Shown piece after piece: positions 1-7,706 of a stretch of 15,833 nucleotides of DNA. The stretch's first letter is position 1; every line of letters starts with the position of its first letter. This stretch comes from Acidobacteriaceae bacterium (GTDB lineage: Bacteria > Acidobacteriota > Terriglobia > Terriglobales > Acidobacteriaceae): contig PLUJ01000326.1 in NCBI GenBank assembly GCA_003165455.1, positions 1-15,833 on the forward strand, read 5' to 3'. The notes under the pieces are model-generated. The model had not been told where the DNA came from, ran no database searches, and worked only from the letters and a program-made list of their open reading frames with translations. A program made the position numbers and the translations under genes.

Positions 1-1733
1 GCAGAATTCGGCTGGGATTCGTCGATGTCCCCGGCCACGAGCGCTTTGTGCGCAACATGCTCGCCGGTGTGGGCGGCATCGACCTGGTGCTGTTGGTTAT
101 CGCGGCGGACGAGGCCATAAAACCCCAAACCCGCGAGCATTTCGAGATTCTCCAACTTTTAAATGTGCAGAAAGGTATTACGGTGCTCACCAAAGCCGAC
201 AGCGTGGATTTGGAAACGCTCGGAGTTGTGCGATTGGAAGTGGAGGAGTTTTTACGAGGGACCTTCCTGGAGGCTCCGAGATCCCCGATTATTCCTGTGA
301 GTTCCCTGACCGGAGCTGGTGTCGAAGAACTCAAACTCGCAATGATTCACGCCGCACGTGATGTAAAACCGCGAGATTCCGCGGCGATTGCGAGGCTGCC
401 GATTGATCGAGTGTTCGCGATGAAAGGGTTTGGCACTGTGGTTACGGGAACGTTAGTGGCGGGGACGATTCATCGTGAAGATGAACTTGAAGTCTTTCCC
501 AGCGGGCGGCGAGTGCGCGTGCGTGGGATTCAGGTGCACGGGGAATCTGCTGAAACAGCATTCGCGGGCCAACGAAGCGCGCTGAACCTGGCGGGGGCAA
601 GCGCGGCAGATTTGACGCGTGGCATGACTCTGGTGGCTCCCGGATTACTAGCGTCAACGCGGCGAGCGGATGTTTCGTTGCGGCTCCTGCCTTCCGCGGC
701 TCGTCCCTTGAGAAATCGAGCGCGATTGCACTTTCATACGTACACGCTGGAAACGACGGTCGAGGTCGTATTGAACGGTAAGAAACAGATAGTAGCCCGC
801 GAGCAGTCATTTGCCCGGATCAAACTACCCGAGGCAGCGTTGCTTCTGCCCGGCGACCGATTCATCCTCCGCCAGTTTTCCCCGGTGATCACGATTGGAG
901 GAGGGATCGTCCTAGATGCGGCCCCGGTTCCCCGGATGCCGGCCCTAAGTGACTTCCTAAATGCTCTGGCGCAAGACAATCCAGACGATGCGATCCTGGC
1001 GAGAATCGCTCGACAACGCCACCACGGGCTCTCCATCGCGAGATTAATCGCTGAGACTGGCTGGACCCGGCTTTTCCTCGAACCCCGACTGCAAGCCTTG
1101 ATTCGAGAGCACAAGGCGGCCGCAATCGGAGAAATCTTCCTGGATGTACCCGCACTTGAAACCCTGAAGGTCGAAATCGTTAGCGGCATAACGGAGTTCC
1201 ACCGGAAGAATCCGCTGATGCGCGGATTGAACAAAGAAGAGCTCCGCTCGCAATCAGACACATCGCCCGATGTTTTTGATGGAGTTACCGCCCTGCTGAT
1301 TGCGGAGAAGAAAATTCAACTGATGGGCGACCTGGTCCGACTACCAGGCCGGGAAGTGGTGATGAGGGATGACGAAGCCGAGTCGAGAGAGATAATCGAG
1401 AGTGCGTTTTCATCCAGCGGACTGCAAACGCCCGCGCTGCAGGATGTTCTGACCGGACTCAAGATCGATAAGATGCGAGCGCAAAAGATTGTGACGCTCT
1501 TGCTGCGAGAGAAGCTGCTGATAAAGATCTCCGACCAGTTGGTTTTTCACCGCAGCGCGCTAGATCATTTGCGAAAGCAGATCGCGGCCTACAAGAACAA
1601 CTCATTGACCATCGATGTAGCGCAATTCAAGGCGCTGACCGGCGTCAGCCGAAAGTATGCGATTCCATTGCTGGAATATCTAGACCGTGAGCGAGTTACG
1701 AAACGCGTAGGAGATCAGAGACAACTTCTATAG
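1..1733 (+). CDS. selB: Selenocysteine-specific translation elongation factor SelB (5'-truncated)
   Basis: SelB is a GTPase that carries Sec-tRNA(Sec) to the ribosome at UGA codons followed by a SECIS hairpin. The open frame continues to the left edge (first full codon at base 3), so 576 residues are visible and roughly 50-60 N-terminal residues with the P-loop (G1) are missing. G3 is seen as DVPGHERF (visible residues 8-15) and G4 as TKAD (63-66); the T in place of the EF-Tu-type N is usual for SelB. The EF-Tu-like beta-barrel domains follow (MKGFGTVVTGTLVAG). The C-terminal half, roughly residues 330-576, looks like the tandem winged helices that bind SECIS RNA and ends with a typical last one (KALTGVSRKYAIPLLEYLD). 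The internal GTG at 48 is not the start. The stop lies 2 bp from the end of a convergent broken gene. selA and selC are not in the window and may lie upstream. Confidence 0.95.
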   Translation, partial: RIRLGFVDVPGHERFVRNMLAGVGGIDLVLLVIAADEAIKPQTREHFEILQLLNVQKGITVLTKADSVDLETLGVVRLEVEEFLRGTFLEAPRSPIIPVSSLTGAGVEELKLAMIHAARDVKPRDSAAIARLPIDRVFAMKGFGTVVTGTLVAGTIHREDELEVFPSGRRVRVRGIQVHGESAETAFAGQRSALNLAGASAADLTRGMTLVAPGLLASTRRADVSLRLLPSAARPLRNRARLHFHTYTLETTVEVVLNGKKQIVAREQSFARIKLPEAALLLPGDRFILRQFSPVITIGGGIVLDAAPVPRMPALSDFLNALAQDNPDDAILARIARQRHHGLSIARLIAETGWTRLFLEPRLQALIREHKAAAIGEIFLDVPALETLKVEIVSGITEFHRKNPLMRGLNKEELRSQSDTSPDVFDGVTALLIAEKKIQLMGDLVRLPGREVVMRDDEAESREIIESAFSSSGLQTPALQDVLTGLKIDKMRAQKIVTLLLREKLLIKISDQLVFHRSALDHLRKQIAAYKNNSLTIDVAQFKALTGVSRKYAIPLLEYLDRERVTKRVGDQRQLL

Positions 1734-1735
1734 CG

Positions 1736-2264
1736 TCAAATCTTTTCCTCTGCAAATTCCAACTCAAGTCCAAGCGGATCGGTGACTCGGTTGGTAAGAT
1801 TGGCGAGTCCAACCAGCATATGGAGATCCACGAGTTCGGCATCGGAAAACTGTGCCTTCAGCGTGTAGAAATCCGTGTCCGTGATTGTACCGGTTCGCGA
1901 GTCAACTTTTCGGCGTAAGTCAAGGCGGCGCTCTCTTCCTCGCTATACAGTTCCCAGCTGCGAGCCTTCAGTGCGTTCCAAGCTTCGGCGGTAAGCCCCA
2001 CCCGTTGTGACGACACGATATGGTGGTGCTGTCAATAGTGGCAGCGATTGATAAACGACACCCGCAGGTAAATAAGTTCATACAATTTACGGTCAAGCGA
2101 CCGGCCCACGGTCGCATAGAAAGTCAAAAGCTCGAGCACCTCGGGACGATGAGCAGGTGCTTTCTACACGTTGCCGGGTTTGCCGCAGATGTGTTGTCGT
2201 AAATTTCCCTAAGTTCTGGAGACGCGTTCTCTGTGGAAACTAGACCAATACCTGCGATATGTCC
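1736..2264 (-). pseudogene. AhpD/carboxymuconolactone decarboxylase-like gene, multiply disrupted, TGA at the CxxC motif
   Basis: Reading the minus strand in three frames rebuilds one CMD-family protein. ENASPELREIYDNT (about 2235-2190) is followed, after a one-base shift near 2185, by GKPGNV. An in-frame TAG sits at 2164-2166, probably an old CAG. Then come AHRPEVLELLTFYATVG and YLRVSFINRCHY, a TGA at 2032-2034, QHHHIVSSQRVGLTAEAW and YAEKLTREP. After a second one-base shift near 1891 the end reads GLANLTNRVTDPLGLE and stops with TGA at 1736-1738. No ATG is found at the expected start. CMD/AhpD proteins are small all-helical redox proteins whose CxxC-x3-H motif acts in peroxide or disulfide chemistry. 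Here the motif is C-H-Y-TGA-Q-H-H-H, so TGA occupies the second Cys and the downstream His is kept. Two shifts, an amber codon and a missing start make decay the best reading. The TGA could be a relic Sec codon, given the adjacent selB, or one more lesion. Confidence 0.75.
1995..2029 (-). promoter_or_regulatory. SECIS-compatible hairpin just after the TGA of the CMD-like gene
   Basis: On the minus strand, starting three bases after the TGA, GCACCACC (2029-2022) pairs with GGTGGGGC (2002-1995) with one A/G mismatch. The 19-base loop can form an inner GTG-TCGT-CAC stem. A loop G lies about 21 bases after the TGA, within the 16-37 base spacing usually quoted for bacterial SECIS elements. That model is permissive, so chance is a real possibility, and the host gene is broken. 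Confidence 0.25.
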
Positions 2265-2384
2265 ACCTGAACTTGATTTTTTTGATCATCGATGAATCGA
2301 GCGGAGAGATTCGTTCTCCAAGTACGGGTTCGCCCCTACAGTTCAACAACAGATATGCCGATTACTTCCACAGCGAGACCAATT

Positions 2385-2828
2385 ATGAAATTCATATGTA
2401 CAGCCTTGGCCGTTTGCTTTTTGTTTCCACTTGCTGAGGCTCAGAGCACCAACGACGCCGCGGCACGGTCGAACATTCTGGCGCTTGAGCATGCTTGGGA
2501 CCAAGGGTTAGAGCGAGAAGATGTTAAAGCGCTCTCCGCAATCTTCGACAACTCTGTGCTGATCATTGATTACGACGGCAAGCTCTTAACGAAGCCGGAG
2601 TACCTGGCCCGGGTGAAGTTGAATACCGCCCGCCTGCACGGAGTGGTGGCGTCGGACATGAGCGTCCAGCTATTTGGGAATGTCGCGATTGTAGTCGGCG
2701 TCTACAGGGCCAGCGTGATTGAGGGTGGGAAGCCATATACCAGGCGCGGGCGTTTTAGCGACACTTGGGTGATGGAAGGCAGTAACTGGATGTGCATTGC
2801 CGCCATCGCAACTCCTATTCTGCGCTAA
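2385..2828 (+). CDS. Secreted SnoaL-like/DUF4440 (NTF2-fold) protein, copy 1
   Basis: The gene encodes 147 residues from the chosen ATG at 2385. That start is preferred over the ATGs at 2292 and 2355 because it opens directly on a signal peptide (MKFICTALAVCFLF, cleavage likely near AEA-Q). The mature part matches the SnoaL-like/DUF4440 pattern: an N-terminal helix (ILALEHAWDQGLEREDVKAL), the IDYDGKLLTKPEYL strand-helix region, SVQLFGNVAIVVGVY, and a closing strand with RFSDTWVMEGSNWMCIA. This cone-shaped fold is shared by many small enzymes and binding proteins; the substrate cannot be told from the sequence. No strong Shine-Dalgarno is seen. A paralog follows 77 bp downstream and they are probably cotranscribed. 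Export to the periplasm is inferred from the signal peptide. Confidence 0.8.
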   Translation: MKFICTALAVCFLFPLAEAQSTNDAAARSNILALEHAWDQGLEREDVKALSAIFDNSVLIIDYDGKLLTKPEYLARVKLNTARLHGVVASDMSVQLFGNVAIVVGVYRASVIEGGKPYTRRGRFSDTWVMEGSNWMCIAAIATPILR

Positions 2829-2895
2829 TTGCCGCGCTGCACGCGGTGCCGAAGATCCGCGAAAATCTCATCATCCTCTTACTCGCGAGGATGTC

Positions 2896-2900
2896 AGGAG
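2896..2900 (+). promoter_or_regulatory. Ribosome binding site deciding the start of DUF4440 copy 2
   Basis: AGGAG ends 5 bases before the ATG at 2906. Two in-frame upstream ATGs exist, at 2792 and 2891. The one at 2891 lies just before this site and the one at 2792 lies inside the upstream gene. The site plus the signal peptide that follows fix the start at 2906. Confidence 0.7.
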
Positions 2901-2905
2901 CATCG

Positions 2906-3352
2906 ATGTCGAAAAGGAACATTGTTTTGGCTTGCTTCGTGCTCGCAATACGGCTCTTAGCTCAAAGTACCGGCGTCCAGGATGCCGACGCCGGACGAAT
3001 CCGCGCTCTGGAAAATGCGTGGAACGAGGCAATCCAGGAAAAGAACCGCAGTGCCCTCGACCTGTTGCTCGGACCCGAGTTGGTTCTTGTGGATCATGAC
3101 GGACTGTTGATGAATAAGGCGAATTACATCGTGAGCGTGATATCGCAGGAACTGCATCCCAGCCGGGTGGTGAATGAGGCTATGACCGTAAATCTCTTTG
3201 GCCCTGTCGCAGTGGTCAGCGGCTTATATCGCGAAAATGGCATAAGACGCGGAAAACCTTATCAGTTTCGAGAGCGTTTCACTGACACCTGGATTCGTCG
3301 CAACGAAAGCTGGATCTGTATTGCAAGCCAATCAACGCTAATTCGTCCTTGA
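2906..3352 (+). CDS. Secreted SnoaL-like/DUF4440 (NTF2-fold) protein, copy 2
   Basis: The gene encodes 148 residues and begins with a signal peptide (MSKRNIVLACFVLAIRLLAQ). It is clearly paralogous to the gene before it: IRALENAWNEAIQEKN against ILALEHAWDQGLERED, VLVDHDGLLMNKANYI against LIIDYDGKLLTKPEYL, MTVNLFGPVAVVSGLY against MSVQLFGNVAIVVGVY, and RFTDTWIRRNESWICIAS against RFSDTWVMEGSNWMCIAA. The shared D-DG pair and the terminal FxDTW...W-CIA strand are the best conserved parts. The catalytic role is unknown; DUF4440 proteins are often annotated as ketosteroid-isomerase-like without proof. The tandem layout suggests a local duplication followed by divergence. Confidence 0.8.
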   Translation: MSKRNIVLACFVLAIRLLAQSTGVQDADAGRIRALENAWNEAIQEKNRSALDLLLGPELVLVDHDGLLMNKANYIVSVISQELHPSRVVNEAMTVNLFGPVAVVSGLYRENGIRRGKPYQFRERFTDTWIRRNESWICIASQSTLIRP

Positions 3353-3462
3353 GTTCGCTCCTAAATCCGCACCGCCCGCAGCGTGAATCCACTGCACTGA
3401 TTCCTGGTGCTACCGCCCCGGGCATCCCCGCCGATTTTTCCTGCTACGATAAATCACTCAGG

Positions 3463-4839
3463 ATGTCACAGATAAAAATTATTGGAGCCGGGCTGGCGGG
3501 CTCGGAAGCCGCCTGGCAATGCGCCCAGCGAGGTCTGGACGTCGTCTTGTACGAAATGCGGCCGGTCCGGTCGACTCTGGCGCACCAAACCTCCGACTTT
3601 GCCGAACTGGTTTGCTCGAACTCTCTTAAATCCGATTCGGAAAACACTGCTCCATGGCTGCTGAAGGAAGAAATGAAGCGCGCCGGCTCGCTATTGTTGC
3701 GGATCGCTCGGGAATGCGCTGTTCCGGCAGGTCATGCTCTGGCTGTGGACCGCGTTACATTTGCGGCAAAAGTGACGGAGGCGATCTCTCGTGAGACAAG
3801 GATCACGGTTCTACGCGACGAAGTAACGCGCATCGACGAAACCGACAATCAGGTCACCATCATCGCAACCGGGCCTTTAACATCCGATGCTCTGGCGCAG
3901 GAGATCGCCAGGCTGAGTTTAGTGACAAACGAGTCTCAAGACTCAACTGGCCAGCAGAACACGTCTTCTCCTCATCTATATTTTTACGATTCAATCAGTC
4001 CGATCGTCGAATCCGATTCCATCGACATGTCGCGCGTCTATATGGCGGCGCGTTACGGCAAGGGCTCGGCCGATTACATCAACTGTCCAATGAATCGGGA
4101 TGAGTACGACCGTTTCTACGACGGCCTTCTGGCCGCACAGTCCGTCGAAGAACGCGATTGGGAAAAACTGAATTACTTCGAGAGCTGCCTGCCCATTGAA
4201 GAAATCGCCCGGCGAGGCCGCGACACGCTGCGTTTCGGTCCCATGAAGCCCGTGGGGTTAATCAATCCGCGGACCGGACGAATGCCCTATGCGGTGGTGC
4301 AGTTAAGGCAGGAAAATCTGCGTGCGGATTCCTACAACCTGGTGGGCTTTCAAAATCATTTGAAGTTCGGCGAGCAGGCTCGGGTACTTCGTCTGATCCC
4401 CGGACTGGAAAATGCCCGCTTTTTGCGCTATGGGCAGATTCACCGGAATACTTACATCAACGGACCTGCGCTTCTGCGGGACACGTTGCAGATGAAAGCG
4501 CAGCCCCGGATTTTGTTTGCAGGCCAGATTTGTGGCGTGGAAGGTTATGTGGAATCGATTGCGACGGGCCTAATTGCCGGCGTACATGCGTCCATGCTGC
4601 TGCGGGGCGAGACACCAATTCCTCCGCCACGAGCTTCGGCATTCGGGTCGCTGACGAATTATGTGGCGCATGCCAGTTCGAAGGGTTTCCAGCCAGCGAA
4701 CATTACTTTCGATCTTTTACCGCCTCTTGAAGAAAAGATTCGCGACCGCAAGGAGCGGCATCGGCTGCAATGCAATCTAGCGCTGAACGCCTTCACACAA
4801 TGGATCGAGATGGCAAAGGCCGCACCCGCCAACGTCTAA
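3463..4839 (+). CDS. trmFO: Methylenetetrahydrofolate--tRNA (uracil-5-)-methyltransferase TrmFO
   Basis: TrmFO makes 5-methyluridine at position 54 of the tRNA T-loop, using FAD and 5,10-methylene-THF rather than SAM. The chosen ATG at 3463 gives 458 residues, normal for the family, and begins on the conserved dinucleotide-binding sequence (GAGLAGSEAA, residues 8-17). A longer frame from TTG 3349 would add 38 residues of unconserved sequence. Family signatures are present: AHQTSDFAELVCSNSLKSDS with Cys51 at the numbered position of the catalytic Cys of the B. subtilis enzyme, YINCPMN with Cys208 (probably the second functional cysteine), FGPMKPVGLINPRTG, YAVVQLRQEN, and a C-terminal FAD-binding segment with GQICGVEGYVES. 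The upstream Shine-Dalgarno is weak (CAGG touching the ATG). The protein is cytoplasmic. The gene lies 110 bp after the DUF4440 pair and may share their transcript. Confidence 0.95.
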   Translation: MSQIKIIGAGLAGSEAAWQCAQRGLDVVLYEMRPVRSTLAHQTSDFAELVCSNSLKSDSENTAPWLLKEEMKRAGSLLLRIARECAVPAGHALAVDRVTFAAKVTEAISRETRITVLRDEVTRIDETDNQVTIIATGPLTSDALAQEIARLSLVTNESQDSTGQQNTSSPHLYFYDSISPIVESDSIDMSRVYMAARYGKGSADYINCPMNRDEYDRFYDGLLAAQSVEERDWEKLNYFESCLPIEEIARRGRDTLRFGPMKPVGLINPRTGRMPYAVVQLRQENLRADSYNLVGFQNHLKFGEQARVLRLIPGLENARFLRYGQIHRNTYINGPALLRDTLQMKAQPRILFAGQICGVEGYVESIATGLIAGVHASMLLRGETPIPPPRASAFGSLTNYVAHASSKGFQPANITFDLLPPLEEKIRDRKERHRLQCNLALNAFTQWIEMAKAAPANV

Positions 4840-4989
4840 GGTGTTTATGAATCTTGCAAAATAGCCGTTGGCAGCCGATCCGCATTTTTCTGCAACAACC
4901 TCCGCTCCGCTTACGTAGTTAAATATAGAGACGAGAATGGCACGAGGGGGTTACCTTCCCGCGCATTTTGCGTCCAACCAGCAAGCGCC

Positions 4990-6249
4990 ATGACTCTCCG
5001 GGATCTGATCATCGATGTGGTTCGAACCTTGTGGGCCCACAAGCTGCGGGCTTTTCTAACCATGTTCGGCATTGCTTGGGGAATTGTCTCGATCGTGCTG
5101 ATGGTTGCTGCGGGCCAAGGCCTTGAAAAAGGTCAGGAAGATCAATCAAAAACTCTTGGTAAGGACGTGATGATTGTGTTCCATGGCAGAACCAGCCTGC
5201 AGGCGGGCGGAACCCATGCCGGGCGACTGATTCACTGGGAGGATGCGGACGTTCCGGTGGTGCAGGCCGAAGCAACCGACTGCGAATATGCAATTCCGGA
5301 ACTGGAGCAGGAAACGGTGCTCACTCATAGCAATTTTAATAATGCCTCCTTCACCGTGACGGGGTCGTACCCACAATTCAGCGAAATACGAAGTCTCGGG
5401 GTAGGTCTCGGCCGATTTTACGACTGGAACGATATGCGCTCAGCGCAGAGAGTTGCGTTTCTAGGATCTGACGCCGCCAAGCAATTATTCCCCGGGCGCA
5501 ACCCCGTGGGCGAAAACGTTTACCTGAATGATTTCCCATTCGTCGTCATCGGCGTAATGCAGAAAAAGAAACAAGATTCCAGTTATGACGGCTGGGATGT
5601 AAATAAAGTGTTCATCCCTTTCACCGCCATGCGTCGCGATTTTCCCGATAAGCCCCCAGGAACGCCCACAACCTTCGATCAACTGCTGGTAACGCCGAAG
5701 TCCGTCGAACAGCATGAAGCCTGCAAGCACGAGGTACGGGTCGCGCTCGCCCGGATGCATCGCTACGATCCCAATGACAAAGAAGCGTGTCCCATCTGGG
5801 ATACGGTGCAGGAGGCTCAAGCCTTCCGTCAGATGACCGACGGCATGAAATATTTCCTCGGCGCAGTTGGCGTAGTAACGCTGTTGCTCGGCGGCCTTGG
5901 CGTGATGAACGTGATGTTGGTAGCAGTCCGCGAACGCACGCGCGAAATCGGCGTCAGAAAGGCCTTAGGGGCACCGTCGGGCACGATTCTGCGGCAGTTC
6001 TTTATCGAGGCTCTTATCATTGCCCTGTTTAGCGGGGCGATTGGCCTAGGCGTGGCATTTGGATTCTGCGCGCTCGTAAATCTGCTACCCATGCCTGACT
6101 TCTTCGCCGGACTGATTCCAGATTGGACATCCGGCTTAGTCGCCACGGGATTACTTGGAGCGATAGCGATCGGCGCGGCCATGTATCCTGCACGCAGAGC
6201 CGCTTCCATTGATCCCATCGAAGCTTTGCGGTATGAGGCGGGAGGCTAG
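4990..6249 (+). CDS. MacB-like ABC transporter permease (FtsX/MacB_PCD), first of a pair
   Basis: The protein has 419 residues with the standard MacB half-transporter layout. A short N-terminal cytoplasmic part leads into TM1 (about 20-42, FLTMFGIAWGIVSIVLMVAAG), then a large periplasmic core domain (about 45-280), then three C-terminal TM helices (about 286-312, 335-362 and 378-402). The loop after TM2 carries the hallmark VRERTREIGVRKALGA, which couples to the ATPase, and the protein ends PARRAASIDPIEALRYE. MacB-type permeases work as mechanotransmission devices exporting peptides, lipoproteins or macrolides. No ATP-binding protein gene lies next to it in the window, so its ATPase partner is unknown. 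The start at 4990 has no clear Shine-Dalgarno but matches the family N-terminus. A second permease follows 99 bp downstream. Confidence 0.9.
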   Translation: MTLRDLIIDVVRTLWAHKLRAFLTMFGIAWGIVSIVLMVAAGQGLEKGQEDQSKTLGKDVMIVFHGRTSLQAGGTHAGRLIHWEDADVPVVQAEATDCEYAIPELEQETVLTHSNFNNASFTVTGSYPQFSEIRSLGVGLGRFYDWNDMRSAQRVAFLGSDAAKQLFPGRNPVGENVYLNDFPFVVIGVMQKKKQDSSYDGWDVNKVFIPFTAMRRDFPDKPPGTPTTFDQLLVTPKSVEQHEACKHEVRVALARMHRYDPNDKEACPIWDTVQEAQAFRQMTDGMKYFLGAVGVVTLLLGGLGVMNVMLVAVRERTREIGVRKALGAPSGTILRQFFIEALIIALFSGAIGLGVAFGFCALVNLLPMPDFFAGLIPDWTSGLVATGLLGAIAIGAAMYPARRAASIDPIEALRYEAGG

Positions 6250-6264
6250 CGGTTAATGTTCCAC

Positions 6265-6318
6265 GATTGATGATTAAAGATTGATGATTGAAAATCTAAC
6301 GTTTTCAAATCATCAATC
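6265..6318 (+). repeat. AT-rich palindromic repeat between the two permease genes
   Basis: The 11-mer GATTGATGATT occurs at 6265-6275 and again at 6279-6289. The second copy, extended to 6294 (ending GAAAA), pairs with TTTTC at 6302-6306 and AATCATCAATC at 6308-6318 around a 7-base loop, with one bulged A at 6307. This gives about 16 paired bases. The stem is AT-rich with no following T-run, so a classic rho-independent terminator is unlikely. It may be a small dispersed intergenic palindrome or an mRNA processing or stability element. Confidence 0.7.
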
Positions 6319-6348
6319 AACAATCACAATTCATAAATATCTTTTCCC

Positions 6349-7605
6349 ATGCTGATTGAAATCATCATCGAAGCCTGGATCGCCCTGAAGCGAAACTTTA
6401 CGCGTAGTTTTCTCACCATGCTGGGCATCGTATGGGGTATTGCGACGGTCACTCTTCTGATCGCCTACGGCAGTAGCTTTCGTGGCGTGCTGGTGCATGG
6501 CTTTGACGCCTTCGGCAAAAGCGTGGTGATCTGCTGGCCGCAGCAAACCAGCGAACAGCCGGGGGGACAGCGCGCGGGAAAAAAAGTTGTGATCGAGCAA
6601 GCCGACGTCGATATGGTAAAAGCCACCGCGCCGCTGGTGAAGCATGTCTGCCGCGAAACCGTGAACCGTCCTGGAATCGCTTTCGAGGACCGTATGGTAG
6701 GAACCGCCGCGATCCGCGGCGTCTGCCCCGAATATGGCGAGATGAGAAATGAAGTCCCGGCTGAGGGCCGCTGGATCGATGCCGGGGATGAACTGGAGCG
6801 CCGCCGCGTTATCTTCCTTGGCGGAAGAGTTAAAGAGCAACTCTTCAGCGGGCGACCAGCTATCGGCGAAACCGTTGAAGTGGGCGGGGTTCGCTTCACC
6901 GTAATCGGAGTGATGGCGCGCAAAATTCAGCTGAGCAACTATTTCAGCAGTGACGACGATTCCGCATGGATTCCCTTCTCGACCGCCGGCGATCTGTGGA
7001 ACACCCGCTATGCAGCCGTACTGTTGTTTGAACCGATTGCGCCTCAGTTCGAGAAAAAGGCCATGGCACAGGTGCTGGCTGCGCTGGCCATACGTCAGGG
7101 TTTTTCCTCCACCGACCCGAAAGCCCTGCAAATGTTTGGGCGCGATGAATTCCGTCCCGTTATCGATGCTCTCACCATCGGCTTGCAGGTGCTGCTTGCC
7201 TTCATAGGCACGTTGACTCTCGGAATTGGCGGTGTTGGTGTGATGAACATTATGCTGGTCTCGGTCGATGAGCGCATTCGCGAGATCGGACTTCGCCGCG
7301 CTCTGGGAGCGAGAAAGCGTCACATCAAAATTCAGTTTCTGGCGGAGACTCTTCTTATCATGATCCTGGGCGGCGCGATCGGTGTGCTGCTTTCCTATCT
7401 CATCGCCTGGGCCGTGGGAACTTTGCCAATGATGGGGCCGCTGTTCGAAGATACTTCCGGCCAGGGCGACATTCATTTGATAATCTCCCCCATGACAGTT
7501 CTACTTTCGAGCGCGGTGCTGCTGGTCGTGGGAGTGGCCAGCGGCCTTGTACCCGCTTTGCGGGCCTCGAAACTCGATCCCGTGGAGGCCTTACGTTATG
7601 AATAA
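6349..7605 (+). CDS. MacB-like ABC transporter permease (FtsX/MacB_PCD), second of a pair
   Basis: The protein has 418 residues and the same architecture as the permease before it: TM1 at about 18-42 (FLTMLGIVWGIATVTLLIAYG), a periplasmic MacB core, then three C-terminal TM helices with VDERIREIGLRRALGARKRH in the coupling loop and an ending of LRASKLDPVEALRYE. Identity with its neighbour is concentrated in the TM and coupling segments, while the periplasmic domains have diverged. The two could form a heterodimer, as in other split MacB/LolCE-type systems; this is inference. No ATPase or membrane-fusion protein gene is adjacent on the downstream side. The ATG at 6349 lacks a clear Shine-Dalgarno. 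Acidobacterial genomes carry many orphan permeases of this type, most of them longer fused forms. Confidence 0.9.
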   Translation: MLIEIIIEAWIALKRNFTRSFLTMLGIVWGIATVTLLIAYGSSFRGVLVHGFDAFGKSVVICWPQQTSEQPGGQRAGKKVVIEQADVDMVKATAPLVKHVCRETVNRPGIAFEDRMVGTAAIRGVCPEYGEMRNEVPAEGRWIDAGDELERRRVIFLGGRVKEQLFSGRPAIGETVEVGGVRFTVIGVMARKIQLSNYFSSDDDSAWIPFSTAGDLWNTRYAAVLLFEPIAPQFEKKAMAQVLAALAIRQGFSSTDPKALQMFGRDEFRPVIDALTIGLQVLLAFIGTLTLGIGGVGVMNIMLVSVDERIREIGLRRALGARKRHIKIQFLAETLLIMILGGAIGVLLSYLIAWAVGTLPMMGPLFEDTSGQGDIHLIISPMTVLLSSAVLLVVGVASGLVPALRASKLDPVEALRYE

Positions 7606-7706
7606 GAGCTGTCATGAATTCCCGGCTCACATTTGATTTGCTCCGCGACGTGATTCGCAGTACCTTGCTTCTGAGCTTCTGAGCCGTTTGCCATTCGAGG
7701 TGCCCT

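Noticed and set aside
2020..2202. 60-residue plus-strand open frame over the CMD relic
   Set aside because: Its minus strand encodes clear CMD-family sequence in several frames; the plus frame has no recognisable motif or ribosome site.
3349..3462. Extended N-terminus of TrmFO from TTG 3349
   Set aside because: The extra 38 residues lack family similarity and the conserved FAD-binding start falls directly after ATG 3463.
4853..4900. Possible terminator after trmFO (TTGCAAAA and TTTTTCTGCAA)
   Set aside because: The arms are far apart, bulged and AT-rich, and the T-run lies inside the arm rather than after a GC stem.
7614..7682. 22-residue frame MNSRLTFDLLRDVIRSTLLL... between the second permease and the membrane protein
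   Set aside because: It has only a weak ribosome site and is too short to judge. It may be a chance frame or a leader peptide; nothing supports either.
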